Assembly (NCBI GenBank): GCA_033980235.1
Contig: CM067069.1
Coordinates: forward strand, 951,501 to 1,015,500
Length of the DNA: 64,000 nt
Reading direction: 5' to 3'
Source: Diadema setosum
Lineage: Eukaryota > Echinodermata > Echinoidea > Diadematoida > Diadematidae
Shown: one piece after another, positions 47,163 to 58,637 of the stretch
How positions within the stretch are numbered: the stretch's first letter is position 1
Layout: every line of letters starts with the position of its first letter
The notes under the pieces: generated by a model
What the model was told of the DNA's origin: nothing
Databases searched by the model: none
Seen by the model: only the letters and a program-made list of their open reading frames with translations
Made by a program: the position numbers and the translations under genes

Positions 47163-47435
47163 TAACCAGTTCAACACTTCTTGTGTCATAAAAATTTTGA
47201 GTAAATGAGGGTGTTCTATTTTTTATTCTCTCAACACCGAGTATGATTAGAATGGGCAGATCACTTATGACAGAAACCCACGAAACAATACTGTGGAACA
47301 CTGTCATATCATAACGGCCAACGGATTTTTCGTAAGAAAGGCATATGCATTGTATGCCTTTATATTTTAGTTCATTGTGTTACTAACAACGCCTAATATG
47401 TGTACGTAAAAAGATGTTGCCTCTTAATCTCACCT
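47163..47435. other. Spacer between elements
   Basis: Plain sequence; nothing recognised. Confidence 0.4.
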
Positions 47436-47458
47436 ATAAATATATATATATATATATA
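47436..47458. repeat. (TA)n microsatellite
   Basis: About 11 TA units directly abutting the next MITE, consistent with insertion of a TA-targeting element into a TA tract. Confidence 0.9.
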
Positions 47459-47925
47459 TACAACGTCCAAGTAGATCCTTTTAATTTGATTGGAGGACTG
47501 TTGGTCACGTGATATTCAATTAGTACTCCATTCAACGCGCCGTGCAATTTTGGTTCTATTTTTGCGTGCAACTTGGTTCGGATAGAATTTAAACGAACCC
47601 GATTTCATCTATTCCACGGTTCGAGAAATAATTGTACGGTACTGCATGTACTGTGTGTTGCATATTGAGGATCGCATGCAGCTAACGCAGTGTAGGTGTG
47701 CGGTACATGCATGCGGATGCGCGTATGTAGGCCTACGTAGTGGTAGTGTACGAGCGCTAGCTGTGACCTGTATCTACACTGATTGCACAAGCCAGAAAGA
47801 GAATCGCAGTGGATCCACATGTAAGTTTTGCTATATTTTTCATACATATATAGACTTCTAGGCCTACTTAGACCTACCCAACAATCTTCCAACCAAATAA
47901 CAAAGATCTACTTGGACGTTGTATA
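47459..47925. mobile_element. MITE with perfect 17-bp TIRs
   Basis: The left end TACAACGTCCAAGTAGATC and right end GATCTACTTGGACGTTGTA are exact complements, flanked by TA on both sides. The interior (about 425 bp) is CpG-rich in places and includes AGGCCTACGTAG, but has no transposase. TA flanks suggest a Tc1/mariner-like or other TA-targeting family. Confidence 0.85.
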
Positions 47926-47927
47926 AA

Positions 47928-48092
47928 ACAAATAGTGTATAGTCTTTACTCGTGCAATGGAACGAGATTTTGCACTCGGTGAAAGATGAGGCGCACTATT
48001 CAACTCGGCTTCGCCTCGTTGAATAGAGCGCCTCTATCTTTCACCTCGTGCGAAATCTCGTACCATTGCACTCGTGACCGTTCACTATTTGT
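47928..48092. mobile_element. Hairpin MITE, 165 bp
   Basis: The arms run from ACAAATAGTG to its complement CACTATTTGT, with long internal pairing (GATGAGGCGC against GCGCCTC; CTCGTGCAATGG against CCATTGCACTCG). It folds around CTTCGCCTCG. It begins two bases after the preceding MITE. Confidence 0.85.
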
Positions 48093-48093
48093 A

Positions 48094-48180
48094 TAATATG
48101 AAGAGCTTGCTTCAAAAAGGCGCTAAATCCATCATTTATCAATGGATTTCGCGCCTTTTGCTCGAAAGCTCTTCATTATG
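48094..48180. mobile_element. Hairpin MITE, 87 bp
   Basis: The ends ATAATATGAAGAGCTT and AAGCTCTTCATTATG pair, as do AAAAAGGCGC and GCGCCTTTT, and AAATCCAT and ATGGATTT, leaving a tiny loop. It is the third foldback in an unbroken series. Confidence 0.85.
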
Positions 48181-48234
48181 TGATAAATGGCATTAGACTA
48201 AAAACGCTTTATTAGATAAAGCTGTGGGTTTTTG

Positions 48235-48236
<2 letters not shown>

Positions 48237-48268
<32 letters not shown>
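48237..48268. repeat. (TA)n microsatellite
   Basis: About 15 TA units bounded on both sides by TTTGTCATAT. Confidence 0.9.
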
Positions 48269-48272
<4 letters not shown>

Positions 48273-48956
48273 CATATAGATATACAAGTACATATTGTCC
48301 TACGTACAAGTGCACAATACATCAAAGAATACTTTCACTCTGTTCATGAAGTTTTAGTATCAAATCACATGATCACCACGGTGATCTCTCGTTAAAAACA
48401 TCACTCATATCGCATGAAAAGTCATCGAAAGAATATACAAGAAGTCAGGTAGTTGGCGTAACAAACTTATATTAAAAAGATTGCCGTATATACCAACCTT
48501 CAGATGTATAACAATTTAAAAAGGATTAAAGGGAAGAAAAACAACAATAGCGCCCTTAGTTTTAACTGATTGAGAACTTTAAACTTTGTGAACAATTATT
48601 TTCTTCTCTCATTATCAAATGACTATAGGAGCTGGCATCTGGTGGTACCTGAATATAATGCAAAAGGGTCTGTGACAGTGTTTTACACATCAGGTGTTCT
48701 GCCTTTATGATGACTAAATAAGTAAGAAGGAGTGATGATAACTATGGCCTGGATCCTCTTTTCTATTTCCACGGAAATATCACGAAGGAGAAAGTGTCCG
48801 AGCTATTTTTACAAAATACCCTGGATATTGCCCTTACACGATGATGAAATAAAAGAAACCAAGATATTTTAATAGCATTACATTGATACTGACGATATCA
48901 GAACACGAAAGGACTGGATATTTCATTATGCTTTGTTTGTGATATATCATTATGAA
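48269..48956. other. No feature seen
   Basis: Plain AT-rich sequence. Confidence 0.5.
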
Positions 48957-48995
48957 TATGTGTGTGTGCGTGTGTGTGTGTGTGTGTGGATGTGC

Positions 48996-49026
<31 letters not shown>

Positions 49027-49037
49027 TGTGCGTGTGT
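48957..49037. repeat. (GT)n-(GC)n-(GT)n tract
   Basis: GT repeats enclose a pure GCGCGCGCGCGCGC core at about 48993-49009. Alternating GC within GT is the classic Z-DNA-forming arrangement. Confidence 0.95.
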
Positions 49038-49165
49038 ATGAACTGTTGAATGATATGCCACGTTCAGGTATCACAACTTCCATGTGAACCAGTTGTTATA
49101 TCACAGCGATCATCTTGCATAATATGCACAAACACACACAATATACACACTAACGCACATATAAA

Positions 49166-49533
49166 TAAGTAATAGGCTACTCCCATTCCATAAAGAGATT
49201 TTCTCCCCTCGGTCACTCATCGGAAGCAAAGTGGATCGCTTCCGGCCACCCACCGAAGTGTATCGGATCGCAGTCTGATGAAACTGACTTGTATTGGTCG
49301 ACTATCAGGTGAGTGTCAGACATGTCGTGCGTGATCCTCATCGGACGATCTTGCCTCATCGGATCACCGCCCGACATGTCTGACACTCACCTGATAGTCG
49401 ACTAACACAAGTCGGATTCATCAGACTGCGATCCGATATACTTCGGTGGGTGGCCGGAAGTGATCCACTTTGCTTCCAATGGGTGACCGATGAGAGAAAA
49501 TCTCTATTAACTATTAACTATAACTATTACTTA
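49166..49533. mobile_element. Long hairpin element, arms about 150 bp
   Basis: The inner arms (49194-49345 and 49360-49505) are nearly perfect complements, including CGGCCACCCACCGAAGT against ACTTCGGTGGGTGGCCGGA and GGTGAGTGTCAGACATGTCG against its complement. Weaker outer ends TAAGTAATAG and CTATTACTTA extend the symmetry. There is no frame. It is GC- and CpG-rich compared with the flanks. It is likely a young MITE, given the high arm identity. Confidence 0.9.
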
Positions 49534-52500
49534 GCTTAAAAAGAATTCTAGTGTGTGTCTATAGTGATTGGTTGTGGTAGCTTTGCTTGTTTTGTTTGTT
49601 TGTTTATCTGTTTCTTTGTTGTTGTTTTTTTTTTGCAGGACGTTTAATCTAACTAACTGGTGAAACGCCCCGTTCATCCAATGACTAAAGCCATTATATA
49701 ATATGACATAGATGCATATGCATCGTCCAGTCCAAAATAGTCCAATAGTCGATAAAAACAGTATTAGTCATAAACCACCACCTGGTTAAATGAAATAGTA
49801 ACATGATATCTTTTTAGTGAATGGTTAGATATTTTGCAGCTTATTATTTACAATGGGTGTTATCAATAAGTCTTCCCAACCTCTCTGTTTAAACATATTA
49901 AAGAAACTTTCAGTCCGAGATCATAAATATCAAGTGTTTGACAGGGAGAAGTGTAGTTGGAGGCCAACTCATAACCCTAGAGCAGTCAACGTTTTTGAAA
50001 TTCATCTGAAAGGTTCAAGTTCAATCATAGTTTATTTCCAATCAACGAAAATCAAAACGTAATACAAAGTATACATATCATAAAATGATATTGTCTACAC
50101 TTTTACAAAAGGTTCATGTAATATACGAAATAAATTATATACATCAACATATGTACAATAATCAGAAGGAACGATGCGTATACATGTATACTTCGCGAGC
50201 TTTCAGAAAATAACTTCAATTTTGGAAAATAGCGATCCACAAAAAAGCTAAGCTTGTAGGACGTGGATCCCTAGATAATTGATGTTGGTGTCGGCTTGGT
50301 GTCGGCAGGGGGCAAGGAGCAGTTTGACTTCTTCTTGTTCCTTTTTTTTGGGGGGGGGGGGAGTCGGAGTGAGGATTCAAGGCCAGTGATGTAGCCGCAA
50401 TCGCATGTAATTGGCATTGCTCGACCTGAGATTAGTACGATTCTTTGGAACCATATACGTGCCGTGTGAATATCCGCTGAAACCTGCATGGGTTGTCACA
50501 TTAAACCAACCACAAGCCCACCACTTGACGTATAATGGAGGTATGCAAATAACATTTGTTGCCAGGAATAAGAGATTTTGTGCTCCTTTCCAGGTCGCTA
50601 GGTGACCTTTCAAGCCACCTTACCACATAATTTTAGTCTCACTATTTTTATGGTCTCTATATATCTCTCTTTATTTTTTATTCCTTCTTTTGGATATATA
50701 ACTCTTTCATGACTACAAATTACTCGGTTTAACGGTTTTAAGAGAAGAAGCTGCAGCCAGAAGTACACGTGATGTCCTTGTCACGTTTATGTGAACTTTC
50801 TCCATACCATATAGCTGCTGATATAAAGAATAACCGTTCAGATTTACAGTGGTATCGCTCCATTATGCAGTCACAAGGCAGAGAGAGAGAGGTTTGTATA
50901 TAGCAACACCATTGAAAAGGTGTCAAATGGACATGGTAGAATTATACATAAATATATACGTTATATGCATATAAATAAACAAGGTGCCTTATACGTGGTT
51001 ACTTCAATTTTAATTTAGTGGAAATAGGTTCCGCACATATTTTCGATTATGCAGGTCGTACACAATGGAAGCTATCATCGTGGCCACTCAAACTGAACGT
51101 CGAATAATGGGGGCAATTTCGGTAGGCCGATATTTTCCATGGAAAATTCACTCCACGATTCACTGCAATCATGAAGTATAGATGAGTAGGAAGGAACACA
51201 CCGGAGAAGAGTCAATGAAGCAAAGTGAGAGGGGAAAAAATGCATAGTAAGAGTGAAGTGAGAAGAGAGGATATTTTCACTGATAGTAAACCACGGAATA
51301 CGTTTACTCCGAAATTATTTTTCTCTCTTTACTTATATGGGTGGATGCTTTTACTGCTAAAAAAAAAAAAAAAACAAAAAACACACAACCCCCCCCAAAA
51401 AAAGCAGAAATTCAAATAACCTTTAAGTCTGTGTGAAGGATATGGCAACCATCCTAATTAGGCAAATGTATCAGTTCTCATTGTTACTCCTGAACACTGC
51501 TTCTTCATGTTGACTGAAATGAATGTCTATTTAAATCCATTTTACTTTTTTTTTTAATCCCTATATCAAGTATTAACTGTTGTTGGAGTGGGCTGGTTAT
51601 CATTAAAAGAAAGGAATAGTTTGTGCTATGATGAATGCAGCCGATAGGGATTTCTTATTCTCTTCATTTAGTAAAAACAACAAGTGCCCTTAAAATAGTT
51701 TTTTTTTTTCCAAAGCATTAGATTATCTTGCGTTTTCGAAACCTCTAGAGATGGTAGCAAGTATAGACAAAAATGCGCTGAGTTGTGAAAGGTTAATATT
51801 TTAAACATTAGATTAAGGCCCAATGCACTTAAATCCTTTATTTAGGTAACAGTGCGTTCGTAGTTGTGACAACAATTATGTTTGTTGTAATAAAACATTT
51901 TATTCAAAAGATTACACACTGAACAATAGTTAATTAACACACTAATAAACCAATGCTGCAGACATGTCTGTATACCTTATATACGTTTACAAGGAAAATG
52001 AGATTGAAACTTGCTATTCAGTTGTCAAGAGTTGCTGTGTAATGTATGTGGTTGCAAGCAGCCTGGAGGGCACGCATATGTAAAATGTGATCTGTTCAGA
52101 CGTAGTTTTGTCCGCAACTCCGTGCCCGCAAATACAATACTGCTTGCAGAAATAATAATTCTGATGAGTGTGCCAGGGCATCTGGGCTCCATCTGTCCAC
52201 AATTGCACTAACTTTTGTTCAAACAATAGCCACAAAATTATTTTCTTTTGCCAGATCTTTACCTCTCAAAGATAAAATCAAACAAATTTTGTACGTGCAA
52301 TGACACTACTGCAATAATGCATACCGTGCGTCTTTCAACATGCTAATGATACAGTTTGCAAGCAGCAAAGTGTGGAAAACTGTAGATTTTAGCTGTAAAA
52401 AGGCATTACTCAAATTCACAAGAAAAATGTTTTATTTCATTTGATAACTTCTGAAAGTTCTCTTGTTGAGCAAAAGCACTAACAATCTAAAAGTCTACAA

Positions 52501-53099
52501 GGATTCCCAAGATTATATACCTATACCCTTCTGCACCATTAATATCCAAGTATTAAAGTGAATTACAGATTAAAAGGCGTTAAAAAGACTTCGATAACTT
52601 TAAAGATTTTTTTCTATATAATACATAACTCGTTTTCTTACCGTACATATTTCCATCATGTTTCTCATTGTTATTGACAAAAAGAAGAAGAAATTGTTGA
52701 AATATGCATGGACAAATAAGAAACAGGTTTTGTTTTTTGTTTTTGTTAAGCGTTGCAACTGGCAGTCACTTGTTACTATTTCCATGTTTCTCAAGAACGA
52801 GATAAAAAGTATATACTACGTAAGTCTGTCATTTTCTACAGGAACCTGGCGGAATGCTGTAACAATGCAATTTTGAGATGATAGTCATGAACGGGTTAAT
52901 GTAAGAATTCAGGCTTTAATGACACTGAAATAGAATATGCATTCAATCCAAGAAGATATACAGTATATTCATGCATTCATTTATTTTTCACATCCCGACA
53001 GAACTTGTAAATACATTTCTTTCTTTTTTTACATGAGATGCAAGTGCATCGACATTGCAAAATATAAGTGAAATTTATGGATTTACAATTGATAAGGTA
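49534..53099. other. 3.6 kb without supported genes
   Basis: It contains a G homopolymer (50350-50361) and an A run followed by a C run (51361-51393). A minus-strand frame at 50271-50489 ends in a basic/proline-rich tail, but it spans the homopolymer and is probably spurious. Frames around 52011-52235 lack motifs. Confidence 0.45.
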
Positions 53100-53141
53100 A
53101 TATATATATATATATATATATATACATATGTATGTATACGC

Positions 53142-53173
<32 letters not shown>

Positions 53174-53177
53174 GTAT

Positions 53178-53240
<63 letters not shown>
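53100..53240. repeat. (TA)n microsatellite
   Basis: A long TA array with TGTATA and GTATACG interruptions. Confidence 0.95.
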
Positions 53241-53249
<9 letters not shown>

Positions 53250-53808
53250 TGTATTTGATATACCCTGTGAAAACGAGACTAATAAATAGATAAATAAATC
53301 TGTATTGCACTACGACCTGAACTGGAAAGTAATCACGTGAGTAACATAACTTTTGAGTAAGTATGATAATTTGATTCAAGTAATCTATTTCTTTTCCGGA
53401 TACTGTAAACCTAATTACATAATGGTTACCATCACTGCATGAATGTAGTGTGTATACAAACGAAGCGAAATAAGAAAAGAAAACCACACACACTTACACA
53501 CAAACACTCTAACAAACAATAGAAAAGAGTGGGAATTCCAAATGGAATGGGAAAAATCACAACTCCGACAGTGCAATGTTGTATAGAAGGATTATACCGA
53601 CCAATGAGCACTTTAATCTCATTCAAACAAACATTAAAAAAACTAAAGCAACTGAACATACTAAATACCTGGTGCACCTGAAATAGCAAAAGAATGGAAC
53701 TGAATGAACTATCTGCATCCCCTGTATATGTTAATGTGCATATCATATACAGTGAGTGCCACGTGTTTTCTGCGGACAAAGTTGGTAGATATTGTGGAAA
53801 GCTGTGAT
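53241..53808. other. No feature seen
   Basis: Plain sequence up to the next transposon end. Confidence 0.5.
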
Positions 53809-54696
53809 GCCCCAGTCACACAGTGCTTTACGATGGATTACGTCCGCCGCGGATAGATACGAATGAGTGGACGCAGGGGGACGCAGAGAGAACGCAGGCA
53901 TCCGCAGGGACGTATGTAGACGTAACTGCCCGTAACTCATCCGTAAAGAAACGCAAAATGACGTCGCCGAACCTGCGAAATTTTGAAATGTTCAAAATTT
54001 CGCAGAGGGACGCAACGGACGCAAACTTACGCAAGTAACCGTAACCAAACGTAACTATCCGTAACTGAACGTAACTACCCGTGGCTTGGACGCAGACCAT
54101 CCGCGAAAAAATTTACCTTCCGTCCGTTTGCGTTCGCTTACGTCCACCGTAAGTATCCGAAATTAACCGCAAGTTAACGTATCACAACAGTTTCCTCCGC
54201 TTACGGATATTAACGGACAACTACGGATGTTGCGGACAATTACGTTCTTCGACGTTTTCCGTTTTCCACTCGCATGGGAACACAGAGACTCGTGGGAAGG
54301 CACACTACTACTGTTGCCAAGCTGCAACGCCTTTACCTGAAGGAATACTACAACACAGTCGGAGCGGTGGAGAGGCAGAACTGCATGGTCAAATTATGAA
54401 ATTTCTCCCACTATACTGGTCATTTTAAGTGGCACCCATATACCATGTATACTCATGACATCGGTTGACTCTTGGTGCTGAACTTTTTTTCTTGTACTCT
54501 TCGAATGCATATTTTTCGAAAAAAGCAATACTTTGGGTAGGGGATGGGGTGATAGCATTTTATTCACTTTTCTGGCCGGGGAAGGTGTGGGACAGGGGCA
54601 ACTATATAAAATGAGAACGAATTTAGTATTTCTCTATAGTCTTACCCATGCACTTTACGCTCCATCGAATGTGTATTACATTTTTTTTGTGTGTGA

Positions 54697-54734
54697 TAAT
54701 AATAATAATAATAGTAATAATGATGATGATGATG

Positions 54735-54784
<50 letters not shown>

Positions 54785-54840
54785 GGACATTTATATTGCG
54801 CAGCTACTATAATAATATACTTTACTGCGCATTACAAAAT
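54697..54840. repeat. (AAT)n leading into a dispersed repeat
   Basis: AAT/GAT repeats (54697-54783) run into GGACATTTATATTGCGCAG, a phrase type often seen at the edge of AAT-tailed dispersed repeats in animal genomes. A weaker counterpart follows the AAT tract at 7300. Confidence 0.8.
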
Positions 54841-55141
54841 GACATGCATACAAGAAATTCAAACAGAAAATACATTACTTCAAGAGATGACTTGATATTG
54901 TATTTGGGTGTGGGAGGGGTGTTTGAAAGTTTTGATGTCTTTTTTTTCTGTAAATTTAATAAGCATTGCTTTATCATAAATATCTCCTTAACATAACCCA
55001 GTAAGTCGTGAATTTCGCTGAACAATGACAGCGTAACCACAGTTTGTCTATTCCATGACTGCAAGTAATATTTTCTTACTCTAATGTTTAACTTTTCGAT
55101 CTATATTGTATTTTATTTGTGGTATAGTGATGTTATAATTA

Positions 55142-55459
55142 TGTGACCCTGCACCACAAAACACACAAAAAGTCGCCACACATGAAATTTTAGTTGAGAG
55201 CATATTCTGAAAGAGCAGACTTTAAGCTTTAAAATGATGTATTACTCAAATCAAATGGACTCTCCTAACCTATCTAAATAGTGGAAAGAATGCACACACT
55301 CAGAAAAAGTGTAAACTGAGAAGAGAGGCTCTGAAGTACAGTGTCTATTCAAGAGCTTAATCTTTATCAAGCCGTGCTGGTTGTGCGATGAATGGGACAA
55401 AAAACAGGATGGAAACCACCGGAGTAACAACAATGAGGGGATTATCAGATTAAACTGAA

Positions 55460-55536
<77 letters not shown>

Positions 55537-55658
55537 AGCCTTATTTACCCAGGGTAGCCAAGTCAAGATGGGCTCGGTTGACCCATTTCACCTATTTTCA
55601 ATCCTCAAACAAAATCAGTGTGTGCGACTTTTTGTTCGTTTTGTGATGCACGGTCACA
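55142..55658. mobile_element. MITE with 34-bp TIRs
   Basis: The left end TGTGACCCTGCACCACAAAA and the complement of the right end TGTGACCGTGCATCACAAAA match over about 34 bp, continuing through CAAAAAGTCGC. An AAT/GAT microsatellite (55462-55535) lies inside. No frame is present. A target duplication cannot be read with certainty. It sits inside the shell element at 53809-56963. Confidence 0.85.
55462..55535. repeat. (AAT)n/(GAT)n microsatellite
   Basis: AAT repeats followed by a few AATGAT units within the MITE. Confidence 0.9.
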
Positions 55659-55754
55659 ATATATTCTTTACATTTATGACGTTTATTCATATTTGAGTTG
55701 CACAAAAAAATCAAACTTCAAGTTCAAAATTTCATATATCTTTTATTATTGTAA

Positions 55755-56279
55755 AGCAAATTACGATTTTTTTCACAACTTGTACGTAATACAATTTCAG
55801 TTTTCCCCAGTATACAATGTAAGACAGTCAAAAATGATTATTGTAGTCCGGTTTGGGCAAATGCCTCCAAATCTTACCTTTCGCAATTACAAATACTACA
55901 AAATAGCTCACTTCGTATTGTTATGAATGTTGATTATATGCATCCTTCTGATAATTTATATGATACATTGAAATTAGATCGGCTACATGTAAGATGGGCT
56001 AAACAACTAGCATGTACAATGTACCGTTCATTACATGAATTATATCCTCCCTATTTAAATCAAATGTTTTATTTTCGACAGACTGCTTATAGCACAAGGT
56101 CTGGCCCATCCATATTGAAACTCATTCAACCGAAGACCAACTATGGTAAACGGTCCCTATCTTATCGAGGGGCCAAACTTTGGAATGAGCTTAATTATCC
56201 CTCTTCAACAATTGTATCAATTGAAGCATTCAAACGTTACGTAAATCACAGCCCCGACATACCCATTTTTGCAGGATAA
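55755..56279 (+). pseudogene. LINE reverse transcriptase C-terminus (CR1/Jockey-type)
   Basis: The frame is open from a stop at 55752 to a stop at 56277-56279. It contains YCSPVWANASK, then SYLSQLQILQNSSLRIV, and near its end YGKRSLSYRGAKLWNEL followed by a final stretch with EAFKRYV. These are hallmarks of the region after the catalytic core of reverse transcriptases in CR1/Jockey-related non-LTR retrotransposons, where the Y-C-x-x-V-W and YGKRS-x-SYRGAK-x-WN motifs close the protein. The catalytic FADD-type motif and the endonuclease are absent, so this is a 5'-truncated dead copy, although this part is uninterrupted. It was copied into the middle of a DNA transposon. Confidence 0.85.
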
Positions 56280-56627
56280 TGAGTCAACGCAATTAGTAGA
56301 TTATTTGAGATTGTACGAGAATGATTTTTCTCACCCATCCCCCACCCCCATTCCCCGATTTTTGATGTTGATTATATCATATTGTTTCTAATTTCTTAGT
56401 ATGTAGGGATTTTTTTCACCTTAGTTAAATTATATAGCTCATGCCATTCTGGCTTTTTATGTAATTTTAGTTGTGTATGATTGATTGATTTGTTGTTTGT
56501 ACTGATGGCATGTTTTCTATTTTGGTTGGACCCCTGTGAAAACCAGCTTTCAGCTGACCAGGGCAATCCATCCCATGAGTGGAGAATGAATAAATAAAAT
56601 AAATAAATAAATAAATAAAATAAAATG
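56280..56627 (+). mobile_element. LINE 3' UTR and (TAAA)n tail
   Basis: About 300 bp of untranslated sequence, including GACCCCTGTGAAAACCAGC and CAGCTGACCAGGGCAATCC, ends in AATAAATAAAATAAATAAA repeats (56588-56627). A short-repeat 3' end in the same orientation as the coding tail confirms the LINE boundary. Confidence 0.85.
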
Positions 56628-56963
56628 TGATTACCTTGCTGTCATAATACACTGACTTAGCCGGAATCGTAAGAGAAAACCAAATTGTCCATAATCATTA
56701 ATAACAATCTGTAACTATGCGTAATTATCCGAAAATATCCGCAACTCTCCGCAAGTGTTCAGAACTATTATGTGCCAATTCGTAAGAATATCCGCAAGTG
56801 GACGCAAGTATTCGCATCTGGTCGTATCTGTCCGTATCGCCCGCATTTTTTGCCCGCATGTTTTGTACAAATTTCTGGTGACGGCAAAGGATCCGCGGGG
56901 GTCCGCGGAAAAAATGACTTTTTTGGACGTAACGCCGGACGCAGAGCATTATGTGACTGGGGC

Positions 56964-58637
56964 TTGAGAGACAAGAGAAGGCTAGTAATAATTTAACGGT
57001 TTATGACTTCACGTCGCTTTGCGTTCGCCTTGTAGCGTGATGCGCTACAATTTTCTCTGGCACGGCAAGCTGCTTGTGCATATTTATTATGTACAACTGT
57101 TTACGGGACGAAAATAGTAATGCTCGTTAGAAATCCAATACCACGCTGCATTTGTCTCAGTCAAATTGACATCGATCCCACTTCTGAAGTGAACAGAAAA
57201 GAGACTGTTTGGCTATTTACGTAATCACATACAGTCTGATCACACAGGTTGTACATAAGGAACACATTTCATTGGGATCGGGACAGGAGCAGCAGCCGCG
57301 GTCCCTCGCACTTTGCTTCTTCTTCGTCATTTTCTGTTATTTTATCTTTTTCTTCTTCCTGCTGTCCATGATAGCCATCTTCTCGCGACCATCTTCTCAT
57401 CTTTGTCTTCTTCCATAACTTCTTTTTGGTCATTGTCTTCTGTTTAATGACCTTCACTTCCGCTTCTTCTTTGTGTTCATCTTCTTCTTTTCGCCCCTCT
57501 ATTATTGATTTTTCCCCCATGTCTTCTTTTTCTCCTTCCTATTTATACCCCATGCACTCCTAAAGCTTTTAAACATTCCTTGGTTCAGCCTCTCTCTCGT
57601 TGTCCGCTCTTTCTTGCTCCCCCAGCGTTCCAGCAATCTAAACACAAGAATGGTTCTACACCGTCTCCCCCCCCCCACCTCAAAGGAAAAAAAAATGGTT
57701 TTTATAGCCTTAATACTCTTCCGTCAATACAAGTAAAATGGTCTTAGCCCTGCCCCAAGGAGTTGGGTTGTTAGTATTTAAACCAAGCCGGAGCGTATAT
57801 CCTTCGGCAACCTGGAAAAGCACCCAATAATCAGAATAACCGCGGCCACTTTCAATCTACAGAGCATTTACAATGCTTTCGACCTACAACAGGTGCAATC
57901 ACCATAGCAACACCGTGACAGCAACCATTGTGTATTGTGTATCCTAGCTTTCACTACTACAGCTGCAATAGTTGTAATCAGTCAGTCCAGGTTCATGTAG
58001 TACGTTTTCAGTTCAGTTTAATTCTGCATTTTCCATGAAGATCATTGTATGATTTACAGTTGGCCTACATGTATTTTGAACAAAATTTACAATATATATT
58101 TACGGTAAAATAATCACGATTATCTCTGAAATCATTTCAAACAATCAACTGTTAAATCAAAGAAATTAGCAGTACATTTATTTCCACTTTGAGATAGAAA
58201 AGAAAAGTTTGATTCTTATCATCTGGGATGCTTCCACGATGAGATCACCTACCCATATAATATTAACCTGTTTCATCTCAGACTGACAACTCTCTCCTCC
58301 ACTCGCTTTTCTTAGAAAACTTCCGTGGACATTCCGAGCTTCGAAAAGATAGTTTGAAGTTACGGGTTTTTTTTTTTTTTCAATTTCAATTTCAAGTTGA
58401 TTTTCCTATTTCTCAGTAAGAAATGCACGAAATATAACAAATTATGGTAATACGTAATATCCAGTCTTGACAGACAAAAAAGCGAAAATGAAACATTGTG
58501 GTCGCTTTGCCAGTGTTTCGATTAAAGAAAAAATGCTAAAGAGAAATACGATGGAGCCTTCTTAAAAGCGAGCTTTTGAAGCGTAGGCCCCAATAGAAGC
58601 CTAGTGTGAAGAACAAGATAAGGAGCACGGGTACAAC
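56964..58637. other. Unassigned; strand-asymmetric tract
   Basis: Positions 57300-57560 are strongly pyrimidine-rich on the + strand (CTTCTT-type). The minus strand therefore gives a lysine/glutamate-rich frame (57269-57520) that is a composition artefact. A C run lies at about 57668-57678. Nothing else is recognised. Confidence 0.45.

Larger units (their letters stand above)
53809..56963. mobile_element. DNA transposon shell with CCGTAAC arrays, nested insertions
   Basis: The outer ends GCCCCAGTCACACAGTGC (left) and GCATTATGTGACTGGGGC (right) are inverted copies. Inside each end are dense irregular arrays of CCGTAAC, CGTAACT, ACGCAAG and CCGCAAGT motifs: 53820-54260 on the left and 56650-56945 on the right. 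The left array includes a perfect hairpin, TGCGAAATTTTGAA against its complement, around 53972-54002. The middle is occupied by later insertions: a MITE (55142-55658) and a LINE tail (about 55755-56627). Without them the element would be roughly 1.7 kb. No transposase is visible. The superfamily is not assignable by eye. Confidence 0.75.

Noticed and set aside
50271..50613. Minus-strand frames resembling the basic tail of a membrane protein
   Set aside because: They depend on a G/A homopolymer for the proline/lysine run and no transmembrane domain lies upstream.
57269..57520. Lysine/glutamate-rich minus-strand frame
   Set aside because: Pure composition effect of a CTT-rich tract.
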